This document shows, one piece after another, positions 8,788-17,288 of a stretch of 64,000 nt of DNA (position 1 is its first letter; each line of letters begins with the position of its first letter). Below the pieces are notes generated by a model. The model saw only the letters and a program-made list of their open reading frames with translations. It searched no databases and was not told where the DNA came from. The translations under genes and the position numbers were made by a program. The DNA is from Pseudocolwellia sp049933045 (lineage in GTDB: Bacteria > Pseudomonadota > Gammaproteobacteria > Enterobacterales > Alteromonadaceae): NCBI RefSeq assembly GCF_049933045.1, contig NZ_CP187926.1, positions 3,906,001 through 3,970,000 of the forward strand. The letters run 5' to 3'.

Positions 8788-8986
8788 TTAACCTGAACTC
8801 GGTTTAAGATGTTTTTAATTCATTGAAATTATTACTAATAAAACTTAAATCATACTCTAGCTTGATAGTTTTTCTTTCTTCAAGGCAAATTTCGCGTCAA
8901 TAGCTAGCCTATTGCAAGTAAATTTAACGATGAAGCAAGTAAAAGTAGCGGTTAGAGAATAATATGTTAAGCCGAGCTCAGGTTAA
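8788..8986. repeat. MITE-like interspersed repeat, copy 1
   Basis: This ~199-bp AT-rich block lies in the 380-bp gap before ubiE. Its ends are inverted repeats of about 20 bp: TTAACCTGAACTCGGTTTAA at the left, and the complement of TTAAGCCGAGCTCAGGTTAA at the right (18 of 20 matching). A near-identical copy in the opposite orientation is at 32263-32460, with about 10 substitutions and one 1-nt gap. There is no open reading frame worth the name. TTAA borders both ends and may be the target duplication. The left end forms a 14-bp palindrome with flanking AGGTTAA. The element resembles a non-autonomous miniature inverted-repeat transposable element. Confidence 0.75.
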
Positions 8987-9049
8987 CTATTAATAATTAA
9001 GTAAAAGTGAGTTAAACTAAGGTTAATTATTGCTACAAGCGAATTTAAG

Positions 9050-9817
9050 ATGTCACTTCAAGATCAAGACAATCAAGATAACAGTACTCACTTTGGTTAC
9101 CAAACGGTAGACAAAAGTGAAAAAGAATCTAAAGTTGCGGGAGTATTTCATTCCGTAGCAGCCCAATACGATGTAATGAATGATTTAATGTCGTTTGGTA
9201 TTCATCGTTTATGGAAGCGATTTACCATAGATGCTAGTGGTGTACGCCCAGGTAACAAAGTACTTGATTTAGCTGGTGGTACAGGCGATTTAACAGCAAA
9301 GTTTTCGCAGCTTGTAGGTAAAGACGGACAAGTAGTTTTAGCTGATATTAACAGTTCAATGTTGAATGTCGGTCGCGATAAATTACGTGATCGTGGTTTA
9401 GTACAAAACATTGATTATGTACAAGCTAACGCACAGCACCTGCCTTTTGAAGATAATACTTTCGATATTATTACTATTGCATTCGGTTTACGTAACGTAA
9501 CAGATAAAGATGAAGCGCTTCGCTCTATGTATCGTGTGCTTAAACCTGGCGGTCGTTTGTTAGTACTAGAATTTTCAAAGCCAGAGCAAGAAATTATTAG
9601 TAAAGCTTACGACTTTTACTCGTTTAACATTTTGCCAAAAATGGGCGAGTTAGTAGCTAAAGATGGCGATAGTTATCAATACTTAGCTGAGTCTATTCGT
9701 ATGCATCCTGATCAAGATACATTAAAAGACATGATGGATAACGCAGGCTTCGAGCAAACTACCTATAAAAACCTAACGGGCGGCGTTGTAGCACTGCATA
9801 AAGGTTATAAATTTTAG
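9050..9817 (+). CDS. ubiE: Ubiquinone/menaquinone C-methyltransferase UbiE
   Basis: UbiE is the SAM-dependent C-methyltransferase that methylates the benzoquinol ring in ubiquinone synthesis and demethylmenaquinol in menaquinone synthesis. Length 255 (E. coli 251). Visible motifs are FHSVAAQYDVMNDLMSFGIH near residue 33, the SAM-binding loop VLDLAGGTGDLT, the acidic ADINSSML segment, and ITIAFGLRNVTD. The C-terminal LTGGVVALHKGYKF is typical. It overlaps ubiJ by one base (TAGTG), and ubiB follows. The same three-gene order occurs in E. coli, so this is an operon for the aerobic quinone pathway. The MITE-like repeat lies 63 bp upstream. Confidence 0.97.
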   Translation: MSLQDQDNQDNSTHFGYQTVDKSEKESKVAGVFHSVAAQYDVMNDLMSFGIHRLWKRFTIDASGVRPGNKVLDLAGGTGDLTAKFSQLVGKDGQVVLADINSSMLNVGRDKLRDRGLVQNIDYVQANAQHLPFEDNTFDIITIAFGLRNVTDKDEALRSMYRVLKPGGRLLVLEFSKPEQEIISKAYDFYSFNILPKMGELVAKDGDSYQYLAESIRMHPDQDTLKDMMDNAGFEQTTYKNLTGGVVALHKGYKF

Positions 9818-10464
9818 TGGCAAACAATACAACAATGCATCAACAGCTTTTGTGTTCGGTGCTTGAAGCTATTATTAATAAAGCTTTAGGCTTAAGTTTG
9901 AACGGCACTCAAGGCTTGTATGCACTAGAGCAAAAAAACTTAGTGGTTCATTTAACTGAGTTGGGGTTTCCATTAAGTTTTATTGTGAGTAACAGTAAAG
10001 TATTGGTTACCTCGTTAAGTGAAAACTCTGATTGCGCCATTCACACCAGCATTAAAACCTTAGTTGCTTTAAAAAATGAGCATCAGCTGACAGATCTGAT
10101 CAAACAAGACAAACTCGACATTGTTGGCGATATTAAAGTCGCACAACATTTTGCGAGTGTCGCTGAAACCTTAGATATTGATTGGCAAAGCGGGCTAGCT
10201 AAACATATTGGCGATATACCTACTTATAAATTGACACAATTCAGTAAAAAAATGGCAGATAAGTTAGGTTTCGCCGCTAAGCAAATTCAGGCTGATTCAA
10301 GCGAATGGTTAGTGCACGAAAAGCGTTTAGTGGTAACGAGCAGTCAAATAGCGGTATTTAATTTACAAGTTAGTGAATTAGATATTCGTACCGAAACATT
10401 AGTGGATAGATTTCTAGCGGTTGAAAAAGCGCTATTATTTAAAGCTGATAAACAGTCTACCTAA
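9817..10464 (+). CDS. ubiJ: Ubiquinone biosynthesis accessory factor UbiJ
   Basis: UbiJ is an SCP2-domain lipid-binding protein that holds ubiquinone intermediates in the soluble Ubi metabolon, with UbiK as partner (encoded here at 16944-17192). The 215-residue product (E. coli 201) has a weakly conserved N-terminal SCP2 fold: hydrophobic strands up to the GDIKVAQHFASVAETLDIDW segment, typical of this family. A helical C-terminus follows. The start is GTG at 9817, overlapping the ubiE stop. Identification rests on the gene order ubiE-ubiJ-ubiB together with the DIDW motif. Confidence 0.9.
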   Translation: MANNTTMHQQLLCSVLEAIINKALGLSLNGTQGLYALEQKNLVVHLTELGFPLSFIVSNSKVLVTSLSENSDCAIHTSIKTLVALKNEHQLTDLIKQDKLDIVGDIKVAQHFASVAETLDIDWQSGLAKHIGDIPTYKLTQFSKKMADKLGFAAKQIQADSSEWLVHEKRLVVTSSQIAVFNLQVSELDIRTETLVDRFLAVEKALLFKADKQST

Positions 10465-10494
10465 ATATCTCAATAACGATCAACAAGGATTCTT

Positions 10495-12108
10495 GTGAGT
10501 AGCGTACGTCTTTATAAAATTCTTCAAACCTTTCTCCAATACGGATTAGACGAGCTTGTACCTCAAAAATCTTTACCTTGGTACGTAAAAGTAGCGCGTG
10601 TCTGTTTATTTTGGCTACGCAACAAACATAAAGACAAACCTGTAGCCCTAAGATTTAGACTTGCGATTGAATCGTTAGGCCCTGTTTTTATTAAATTTGG
10701 TCAAATGCTTTCTACAAGACGCGACTTATTACCGCCAGACTTTGCAGATGAATTGGCGTTATTGCAAGATCGAGTTGAACCGTTTGATGGTGAAAAAGCT
10801 AAACAGCTAATCATTGATGCAATGGGCGAAGAGATATTTAACCAATACTTTAGCGAATTTAATATTGAGCCATTAGCGTCTGCTTCTATCGCGCAAGTCC
10901 ATACCGCTAAGCTGCATACTTCCCAACAAACTGACGCAGATGACGAAAGTACCATAAGCACCACCAGTAATATTGTTATTAAGGTATTACGCCCAGATAT
11001 CGAAACCGTAATTATTGCTGATTTAAAAGTGATGGCGATGTTTGCTGGTATTGTTGCGCGTTGGATGCCTGATGGTAAAAGACTTAGACCAAAAGAAGTG
11101 GTACTTGAATATAAGCGAACCATTTTAGATGAGCTTGATCTTAATCGTGAAGCAGCAAATGCTATTCAGTTAAAACACAATTTCGAACAAGGTCGTGAAT
11201 ACGATCACGTTTTATATGTACCTGAAATTCATAGCGAATATAGCAGTAAAAATGTACTCGTTATGGAACGTATTTACGGTATTGGTGTAGGTGAAGTCGA
11301 AAAGCTAAATGCGTTGGGTGTAGACATGAAACTACTTGCCGAACGTGGTGTTGAAGTGTTTTTTACGCAAGTATTTCGAGACAGTTTTTTCCATGCAGAT
11401 ATGCATCCTGGTAATGTATTTGTGAATGCGACTAGCCCTGCAGACCCAACGTGGATCGCGATAGATTGTGGCATAGTCGGTACTCTAAACCGTGAAGATA
11501 AGCGCTATTTAGCTGAAAACTTTGTTGCCTTTTTTAACCGTGATTATCGTAAAGTAGCTCAGCTACATGTTGACTCAGGTTGGGTGCCAAGTAATACCAG
11601 TGTTGATGAATTTGAGTTTGCGATTAGAGCTGTATGCGAGCCTATTTTTAATAAGCCATTAGCCGAAATATCCTTTGGACAAGTTTTAGTTAACCTATTT
11701 AATACTGCGCGTCGCTTTAATATGGAAGTCCAGCCACAGCTGGTTCTACTGCAAAAAACCTTATTATATATCGAAGGTTTAGGTCGTCAGTTATATCCGC
11801 AATTAGACTTATGGCAAACAGCTAAACCCTTTTTAGAAAATTGGGTTAAAGAGCAAATGGGTGTTAAAGCGGTATTCGCGAAAATTAAAGAAAACATTCC
11901 TTTTTGGAATGAGAAACTACCTGAAATTCCAGATCTAGTTTACGACTATTTACGTGCAGGAAAGGATAGTCATAACAAACAAACCCAATTAATTGAATCG
12001 TTAAAGGCAGAGCAATCTCGTCATAATAATCGTCTGGTCACCATCATAGGGCTAAGTGCTATTTTGATCAGCGCATCTATTTTATTAGCGGCTATTTGCT
12101 TTAATTAA
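10495..12108 (+). CDS. ubiB: Ubiquinone biosynthesis kinase/ATPase UbiB
   Basis: UbiB belongs to the ABC1/ADCK atypical kinase family and is required for ubiquinone synthesis, probably as an ATPase at the inner membrane. Length 537 (E. coli 546). The family KxGQ motif appears as IKFGQMLSTR, then the Ala-rich loop LASASIAQVHTA. The catalytic-loop-like HADMHPGN and metal-binding DCGIVG are intact. A C-terminal membrane segment (IIGLSAILISASILLAAI) anchors the protein. The start is GTG at 10495, 30 bp after ubiJ. In E. coli tatABC follows, but here a ccd toxin-antitoxin pair lies beyond on the opposite strand. Confidence 0.96.
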   Translation: MSSVRLYKILQTFLQYGLDELVPQKSLPWYVKVARVCLFWLRNKHKDKPVALRFRLAIESLGPVFIKFGQMLSTRRDLLPPDFADELALLQDRVEPFDGEKAKQLIIDAMGEEIFNQYFSEFNIEPLASASIAQVHTAKLHTSQQTDADDESTISTTSNIVIKVLRPDIETVIIADLKVMAMFAGIVARWMPDGKRLRPKEVVLEYKRTILDELDLNREAANAIQLKHNFEQGREYDHVLYVPEIHSEYSSKNVLVMERIYGIGVGEVEKLNALGVDMKLLAERGVEVFFTQVFRDSFFHADMHPGNVFVNATSPADPTWIAIDCGIVGTLNREDKRYLAENFVAFFNRDYRKVAQLHVDSGWVPSNTSVDEFEFAIRAVCEPIFNKPLAEISFGQVLVNLFNTARRFNMEVQPQLVLLQKTLLYIEGLGRQLYPQLDLWQTAKPFLENWVKEQMGVKAVFAKIKENIPFWNEKLPEIPDLVYDYLRAGKDSHNKQTQLIESLKAEQSRHNNRLVTIIGLSAILISASILLAAICFN

Positions 12109-12210
12109 GAATCAGGTAATTATAAAAACCCAAGTCTATACAAGTCATTACAAAGGGATAAAACAGTAGGAAATTACTTTTTCCTTGCTATGTTAGACTT
12201 ATAATAGATG

Positions 12211-12528
12211 TCATATGCCTGTGATGGCAAAGTCTATCGCTGCAATAATGTCGTCTCTTAATGATTCAACAGATCCAATAGGATTTTTGAGTAATTTAGA
12301 TGGTATTGAAGCAATTTGAGGCGTGAGTAAAATATATTGCTCATCTTCATATTCAATTAATGGGGTCAAACCGTCCATTTTCTCATTTCTGAAATGGTTG
12401 AACTTCCCTAAAGGGATCACAATTCTTGTTTTAATATCGCTAATTAATGTACTTTGAATATCAATAATATATGGATATGCTTCACGGCTTTTCTTGCTTG
12501 GGTTTGTATACACATCAAATTGTGACAT
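12211..12528 (-). CDS. ccdB: CcdB-family gyrase toxin
   Basis: CcdB toxins poison DNA gyrase when not bound by their CcdA antitoxin. The 105-residue product shows the family layout: QFDVYTNPSK at the N-terminus, YPYIIDIQSTLIS, RIVIPLG, LTPLIEYEDEQYILLTPQIASIP, and a C-terminal helix ending DFAITGI. F-plasmid CcdB is 101 residues and its C-terminal GI dipeptide is important for gyrase poisoning; the C-terminus here also ends in GI. The start overlaps the ccdA stop (TAATG), the usual coupled antitoxin-first order. The pair sits between ubiB and a TauE/SafE gene, on a chromosome-like background. Confidence 0.9.
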   Translation of the reverse strand: MSQFDVYTNPSKKSREAYPYIIDIQSTLISDIKTRIVIPLGKFNHFRNEKMDGLTPLIEYEDEQYILLTPQIASIPSKLLKNPIGSVESLRDDIIAAIDFAITGI

Positions 12529-12773
12529 TAAAACTCTCTAAATTCATCACCAAAACAACCATTATCATCTACAAAATCATTGTAGGCTTTTATGGCATTT
12601 TTATTTTCCTTTACCCACTTCTTAGCTTCAATATTTTTTAGTTTATCTTTCAACGCTTGCTCTAAAGTAGCAGATAAATTAATGTTAAGTGCTCTTGTTT
12701 TTTTTAGTAAGTCGCTATTTAAGCTAAGGTTTGTTGCTTTTTTTGGGGCTTCAAAATCGTATAATGAGTTCAT
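12528..12773 (-). CDS. ccdA: CcdA-family antitoxin
   Basis: CcdA neutralises CcdB and, with it, represses its own operon. The 81-residue product has an N-terminal DNA-binding part (KKATNLSLNSDLLKKTRALN, ribbon-helix-helix type), then NINLSATLEQAL, and the C-terminal toxin-binding tail with WVKENKNAIKAYNDFV and a final GDEFREF, the expected CcdA pattern. It precedes ccdB with a TAATG overlap. A palindromic segment overlapping a possible promoter lies upstream. Confidence 0.92.
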   Translation of the reverse strand: MNSLYDFEAPKKATNLSLNSDLLKKTRALNINLSATLEQALKDKLKNIEAKKWVKENKNAIKAYNDFVDDNGCFGDEFREF

Positions 12774-12802
12774 GACATATCTCCAATGAATTCTTAGTAT
12801 TA

Positions 12803-12830
12803 ATTATGCGTATAGTAATGCGCATTGTAA
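12803..12830 (-). promoter_or_regulatory. Candidate ccdAB promoter and operator
   Basis: Reading the minus strand, TTACAA (12825-12830) and CATAAT (12803-12808) are separated by 16 bp, about 30 bp before ccdA. The spacer contains the palindrome ATGCGCAT and a nearby related ATGCG, suitable for a CcdA-CcdB autorepression site. Assigned from sequence pattern only. Confidence 0.35.
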
Positions 12831-13006
12831 AGGATCTCTACTCAGAATAATTATTTGCAGATAAGTAACTCTCACCTTTCTAAAGCTCTAATACTTTAGC
12901 TAGAGTAGCTTAATTAAATTGAATTAAGCTTATCGATTTAATAAAACAATCACACTTGCCTGATACTATAATTTTATTATAAATATTTTACTGAACGTCA
13001 TATTTT

Positions 13007-13780
13007 ATGGATTTTATTATCATTTCAGCCGTTGCGATGGCAGCTGCGCTGTTAACCTTGTTCTCAGGCTTTGGCTTAGGGACTTTACTTATGCCGATTG
13101 TAGCGCTGTTCTTTCCTATTGAGATCGCCGTTACTATTACTGCTATTGTGCATTTTGCTAATAACGCTTTTAAGATATTTTTAGTGGGTAAAAATGCAGA
13201 CTTATCGGTTATCTTAAGGTTTGGTATTACTGCCGTATTCTTCGCTTTATTGGGTGCGTTAGTGCTTACCAAATTGTCTGATACAAATAGCGTAGTGAAT
13301 TATCAGCTTTTATCTTATGAGTTTAGTACTAGCATGATGAAGATGATTGTTGGTGGGCTTATTTTGTTGTTGGTTGTTGTCGAGCTTATGCCTTTTTTCA
13401 AATCTTTAGCCATCAACAAGAAGTATCTACCTTTTGGTGGTGCATTGAGCGGTTTTTTAGGTGGTTTTTCTGGTCATCAGGGTGCCTTTAGAAGTATGTT
13501 TTTGTTGAAAGCAGGTTTATCTAAAGAACAGTTTGTTGCTACAGGCGTTATTTTAGCTGTATTGGTTGATATCAATCGTTTAGCTATTTATGGCTGGCAC
13601 TTTGGCTCAACAGAAAATGCAGTAAATTGGTGGTTAGTATTAAGCGCTTGTTTATCCGCTTTTCTTGGAGCTTATTTTGGGAAAAAGCTTTTAACGAAAG
13701 TAACTATCGAATTAGTACAGAAGTTTGTTTCGGTATTGCTGGTATTTATTGGTTTAGGCTTAATTACAGGAAGTATTTAG
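13007..13780 (+). CDS. TauE/SafE-family membrane exporter
   Basis: The 257-residue protein is almost wholly hydrophobic, with about seven to eight predicted membrane spans and the TauE/SafE layout. Gly-rich FSGFGLGTLLMPIVALFFP lies near the N-terminus and a second related repeat GALSGFLGGFSGHQGAFRS in the middle. Members export sulfite, sulfoacetate or other organosulfur anions, but the substrate cannot be read from the sequence. It stands alone between ccdAB and the convergent TraB/GumN gene. A second, divergent member is encoded at 32517-33275. Confidence 0.85.
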   Translation: MDFIIISAVAMAAALLTLFSGFGLGTLLMPIVALFFPIEIAVTITAIVHFANNAFKIFLVGKNADLSVILRFGITAVFFALLGALVLTKLSDTNSVVNYQLLSYEFSTSMMKMIVGGLILLLVVVELMPFFKSLAINKKYLPFGGALSGFLGGFSGHQGAFRSMFLLKAGLSKEQFVATGVILAVLVDINRLAIYGWHFGSTENAVNWWLVLSACLSAFLGAYFGKKLLTKVTIELVQKFVSVLLVFIGLGLITGSI

Positions 13781-13847
13781 CCTTTGATCTAGTTTAATCA
13801 CAGTAGCAACAATGTGTAGTGGTTGCTACTTGCTATAGGTTTTGAGC

Positions 13848-14744
13848 TTAAAGAGAGCTTTGTTCTATTATGTAGCCTTGGCTTTCTAGTAGAGTTAATA
13901 ATCCATCTTTACCAAATAAATGCCCTGCTCCTACTAATACGAGTTCTTTATGTTTGTTGTTAAACATAGCTTCTATTTTAGGTACCCAACTCTTATTACG
14001 CGCTGAAAATAATGCATCGTAAGACTTTGCATCTGAATCTAAAGCGGCATTATTTATCAGACTTTCGAGGCGGGCTGAATCACCTTCTTGCCATGCCTCA
14101 AGGATAAATCCGAAAAATTCAGTAAAGCTAGAATTCAGTTCTAAGTTAGCCAAAATAAATTCATCTTCATAGCCTTCACCTAATTTACTCAGCATAGTGA
14201 ACTGCATGTCTGCTGTTTCTAAATAGTCGATCGGCTTATTTTCTATTGTAGCTTGTGCTTCAAAAAAAGCATCTACGCCTTCACCTGATATTTCTGCTTT
14301 TTGTAATTCAATTAGTGCCATTATAGTGATAACAAAACCAGGCTTGAAAGAGTTAAATTGATTCACATCACTGCCTATTGTGGCAAAGTAGTTACCTAAT
14401 AAAGTATAGGTTTTTGGTGTTAGTTTACTTTGGAGATTTTCACCCTTGGCGTAGCTCATTTGTGCGATCATAGCTTGCTGAGCAGCTACATCATTTGGAT
14501 CGGGTAGTTGCGCTTCGAGTATTAACTTGTCTGTATCCTTGTAAGCATTCATAAACTCAACTGGCATCGGATATTCTTCAGGTAAAACATGAATAGTACC
14601 GCCGATATATACGTGGTCGTTATTTTTAGACACTTTCCATACTGAGCTTTTAGCCAAAGCCGTTGTAGGTAAACTACATAGAACAACTAAAGTAGCCAAA
14701 GTGACGAACTTGTTTGTTAAGTGTTTTGCTATATTTATCATCAT
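13848..14744 (-). CDS. TraB/GumN-family exported protein
   Basis: The product (298 residues) has a signal peptide over about residues 1-31, ending ALA. The mature part starts with the family motif WKVSKNNDHVYIGGTIHVLP: GGTIH at 48-52 is the GxxH signature of TraB/GumN proteins, which are proposed metal-dependent hydrolases related to TIKI proteases. A second family motif GAGHLFGKDGLL is near the C-terminus, and both His residues are intact. It begins one base after the rep stop on the same strand, so the two genes may share a transcript. Its substrate is unknown. Confidence 0.85.
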   Translation of the reverse strand: MMINIAKHLTNKFVTLATLVVLCSLPTTALAKSSVWKVSKNNDHVYIGGTIHVLPEEYPMPVEFMNAYKDTDKLILEAQLPDPNDVAAQQAMIAQMSYAKGENLQSKLTPKTYTLLGNYFATIGSDVNQFNSFKPGFVITIMALIELQKAEISGEGVDAFFEAQATIENKPIDYLETADMQFTMLSKLGEGYEDEFILANLELNSSFTEFFGFILEAWQEGDSARLESLINNAALDSDAKSYDALFSARNKSWVPKIEAMFNNKHKELVLVGAGHLFGKDGLLTLLESQGYIIEQSSL

Positions 14745-14745
14745 A

Positions 14746-16764
14746 TTATTTATTCTTATTAAGCATATCTCGTAAACTAGCTACGCCCATTTTTGCTGTA
14801 GCTTGTTTTTGTTCGTTACTTTTTTTAGTTTGAGTGAGTTCCCAACTTAAATCGTCTTGCGGTAATTCGTGGAGGAAACGGCTGGCTTCTGTGCGAGAAA
14901 CTTCACCAAACTGCCTGCGCTCACGTGCATAGGTAAAAATAAGTTCTTTTTGTGCGCGTGTAATACCTACATAGGCAAGTCGTCTTTCTTCTTCAACGTT
15001 ACCTTCGTCCATACTGGTTTGGTGAGGTAATAAACCTTCTTCCATACCAATAAGAAATACATATGGGAACTCTAGACCTTTTGATGCATGAAGCGTCATT
15101 AATTGCACTTGATCAGAGTCGTCTTCGTCTTCACTACGTTCCATCATGTCGCGCAATGTTAGGCGTGTAACAACTTGTGGCAAGGTCATTGGGTCTTCGT
15201 TTTCATCACCTTCAAGCATTTGAGTAACCCAACTAAATAACTGTGTTACGTTTTTCATCCGCATTTCAGCGGCTTTAGCACTTGGTGATGAGTCGTATAG
15301 CCAATCTTCGTAATTAATTTCACGTACAGCGGCTCTTAAAACTGCAGCAGTATCGCCACGTTCAGCATGATCGGATGTTTCTACTACCCAACGAGAAAAA
15401 CGTTGTACGCTAGCTAACCCACGACCTGTAAGTGTTTGTTCTAAACCTAATTCAAAGCTGGCGGCGAACATACTTATTTGGCGCATATTGGCGTAACTAC
15501 CTAGCTTTTCTAGGGTTGTTGGACCTATTTCTCTGCGAGGTACGTTTACAATACGCAAAAAGGCGTTATCGTCATCCGGATTCACCAATACACGTAAATA
15601 AGCCATCATGTCTTTGATTTCAGATCGTGAGAAGAACGACGTACCACCGCTTATTTTATAGGGAATACGGTTAGTCATTAAAGCTTTTTCAAGCAAACGC
15701 GATTGATGATTACCACGATATAAAATGGCGTAATGTTTGTATTTAGATTTATTTAAGAAACGATGACCGATCAGCTCTCCAACAATACGCTCTACTTCGT
15801 GTTCTTCATTTTTGGTTTGAACGACTCTTAGCTCAACACCATAGTTTAGTTCACTAAATAAGGCTTTGTCGTAAACATGAGGGTTGTTAGCAATCAGTAT
15901 GTTGGCACATTTTAGAATACGCCCACTAGAACGGTAGTTTTGCTCTAATTTGATTAACTTGAGCTCAGGGAAGTCTTCGCCTAATAACACTAAATTTTGC
16001 GGTTTAGCGCCACGCCATGAGTATATTGATTGGTCGTCATCGCCAACTACGGTTAATAAACCTTTATCACCAGCAATTAGCTTAACTAATTCGTATTGGC
16101 TGGCGTTAGTGTCTTGGTATTCATCTACCAGCATGTATTGAATTTTTTTACGCCAGCGTTCGCGTACTTCAGGATAATTCTTTAATAAAAGGGTAGGAAT
16201 TAAAATCAGATCATCAAAGTCTAATGCGTTGTAGGCTTTCATGTGTTTTTGATAAAGCGCATAAAATTCAGCGTACATCAGAGTATCAGCATCACCTGCA
16301 TTTTTAATCGCAGCATCAGCTAGTTGTAATTCGTTTTTCCAATTTGAGATCATTGACTGTAACTTACTGAGTAAGTCTTTATCGCCATCAAATTCTTCTT
16401 TGGTAAGTTCTTTTAATAGCGCTAAGGTATCTTGATCATCAAATAATGTGAAACCAGGTTTATAACCTAAGGTTTTTATTTCTTTGCGAACAATATCTAA
16501 ACCGAGAGAATGAAAGGTTGAAACGGTAAGTCCACGAATTAAGTCTTTACCTAATAGTTTAGCTACACGTTCTTTCATTTCTTTTGCAGCTTTATTAGTA
16601 AAGGTTACAGCCGCAATGTTACGTGCTTTATAACCACACTTTTCAATAAGGTAGGCTATTTTTTTACATATCACCCCAGTTTTACCGCTGCCAGCGCCTG
16701 CCAATACTAAGCAAGGTCCACTCACATATTTTACCGCTTCATTTTGTCCGGGGTTTAGTTTCAT
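14746..16764 (-). CDS. rep: ATP-dependent DNA helicase Rep
   Basis: Rep is the superfamily 1A 3'-5' helicase that moves with the replisome and clears proteins from DNA. The 672 residues equal the E. coli protein (673). Walker A AGAGSGKT is at 22-29, the TFTNKAA motif follows, Walker B DEYQD is at 214-218, then the GDDDQSIYSWRGA motif III, and near the C-terminus the motif V/VI sequences LMTLHASKGLEF and VGITRAQ. The assignment to Rep rather than UvrD rests on the start MKLNPGQNEAV and length. In E. coli rep also lies near the ilv cluster. Confidence 0.96.
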   Translation of the reverse strand: MKLNPGQNEAVKYVSGPCLVLAGAGSGKTGVICKKIAYLIEKCGYKARNIAAVTFTNKAAKEMKERVAKLLGKDLIRGLTVSTFHSLGLDIVRKEIKTLGYKPGFTLFDDQDTLALLKELTKEEFDGDKDLLSKLQSMISNWKNELQLADAAIKNAGDADTLMYAEFYALYQKHMKAYNALDFDDLILIPTLLLKNYPEVRERWRKKIQYMLVDEYQDTNASQYELVKLIAGDKGLLTVVGDDDQSIYSWRGAKPQNLVLLGEDFPELKLIKLEQNYRSSGRILKCANILIANNPHVYDKALFSELNYGVELRVVQTKNEEHEVERIVGELIGHRFLNKSKYKHYAILYRGNHQSRLLEKALMTNRIPYKISGGTSFFSRSEIKDMMAYLRVLVNPDDDNAFLRIVNVPRREIGPTTLEKLGSYANMRQISMFAASFELGLEQTLTGRGLASVQRFSRWVVETSDHAERGDTAAVLRAAVREINYEDWLYDSSPSAKAAEMRMKNVTQLFSWVTQMLEGDENEDPMTLPQVVTRLTLRDMMERSEDEDDSDQVQLMTLHASKGLEFPYVFLIGMEEGLLPHQTSMDEGNVEEERRLAYVGITRAQKELIFTYARERRQFGEVSRTEASRFLHELPQDDLSWELTQTKKSNEQKQATAKMGVASLRDMLNKNK

Positions 16765-16943
16765 TATCTTTAACGATTTCTGGGGCTATTAAAAGAGGCA
16801 CGATTTTATAACAATTTATCTAATTAAGCTGAATAATTTTAGTCTCAATCGTTAAAAATGTTTACAATGAGTTAATAAATTAGCTCAAGCTTCTTTTTTA
16901 AAGGGAAGAGTCGAGTCATTCAATAATTGAGAAGAGTTTAAAA

Positions 16944-17192
16944 ATGATTAATGCTAAAAAAATTGAAGAGATTGCACAGCAAGTATCAGACGCTATTCCT
17001 GCAGGCTTAAAAAATGTAGCTAGCGATATTGAAGAGAAAACAAAAACAGTTTTACAACGTAAGTTGGCTGAACTTGATGTGGTTACTCGCGAAGAGTTTG
17101 ACGTGCAAACTCAAGTGTTAATTAAAACGCGTGCTAAATTAACTGAGTTAGAAGCTAAGCTGGCAGAAATTGAAGCTAAATTAGCAGAATAG
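16944..17192 (+). CDS. ubiK: Ubiquinone biosynthesis accessory factor UbiK
   Basis: UbiK (formerly YqiC) is a small coiled-coil protein that binds UbiJ and supports aerobic ubiquinone synthesis. The 82-residue product has the family pattern: an amphipathic start MINAKKIEEIAQQVSDAIP, the conserved RKLAELDVVTREEFDVQ block, and a C-terminal coiled coil of Leu/Ala/Glu heptads (LTELEAKLAEIEAKLAE). The ATG start has an upstream GAGAAG sequence. A strong terminator follows. Its partner gene ubiJ is 6.5 kb away. Confidence 0.93.
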   Translation: MINAKKIEEIAQQVSDAIPAGLKNVASDIEEKTKTVLQRKLAELDVVTREEFDVQTQVLIKTRAKLTELEAKLAEIEAKLAE

Positions 17193-17222
17193 TTTAGCCA
17201 TTAATTAGAAAGCTGAACGTAT

Positions 17223-17262
17223 AAAAAAAGCTTATTTAAGTAAACCTTAAATAAGCTTTTTT
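17223..17262. terminator. Bidirectional terminator between ubiK and the YceI gene
   Basis: AAAAAAAGCTTATTTAAG pairs with CTTAAATAAGCTTTTTT around a five-base loop. A-run and T-run on the two sides mean it can serve both the ubiK transcript (+) and the convergent YceI gene (-). Confidence 0.85.
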
Positions 17263-17288
17263 AGTTTTGAACAAACAGTAAATAAAAC

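Noticed and set aside
13802..13830. AGTAGCAAC/GTTGCTACT inverted repeat between the TauE/SafE and TraB/GumN genes
   Set aside because: Nine-base stem with no T-run on either side; may be an incidental or weak terminator.
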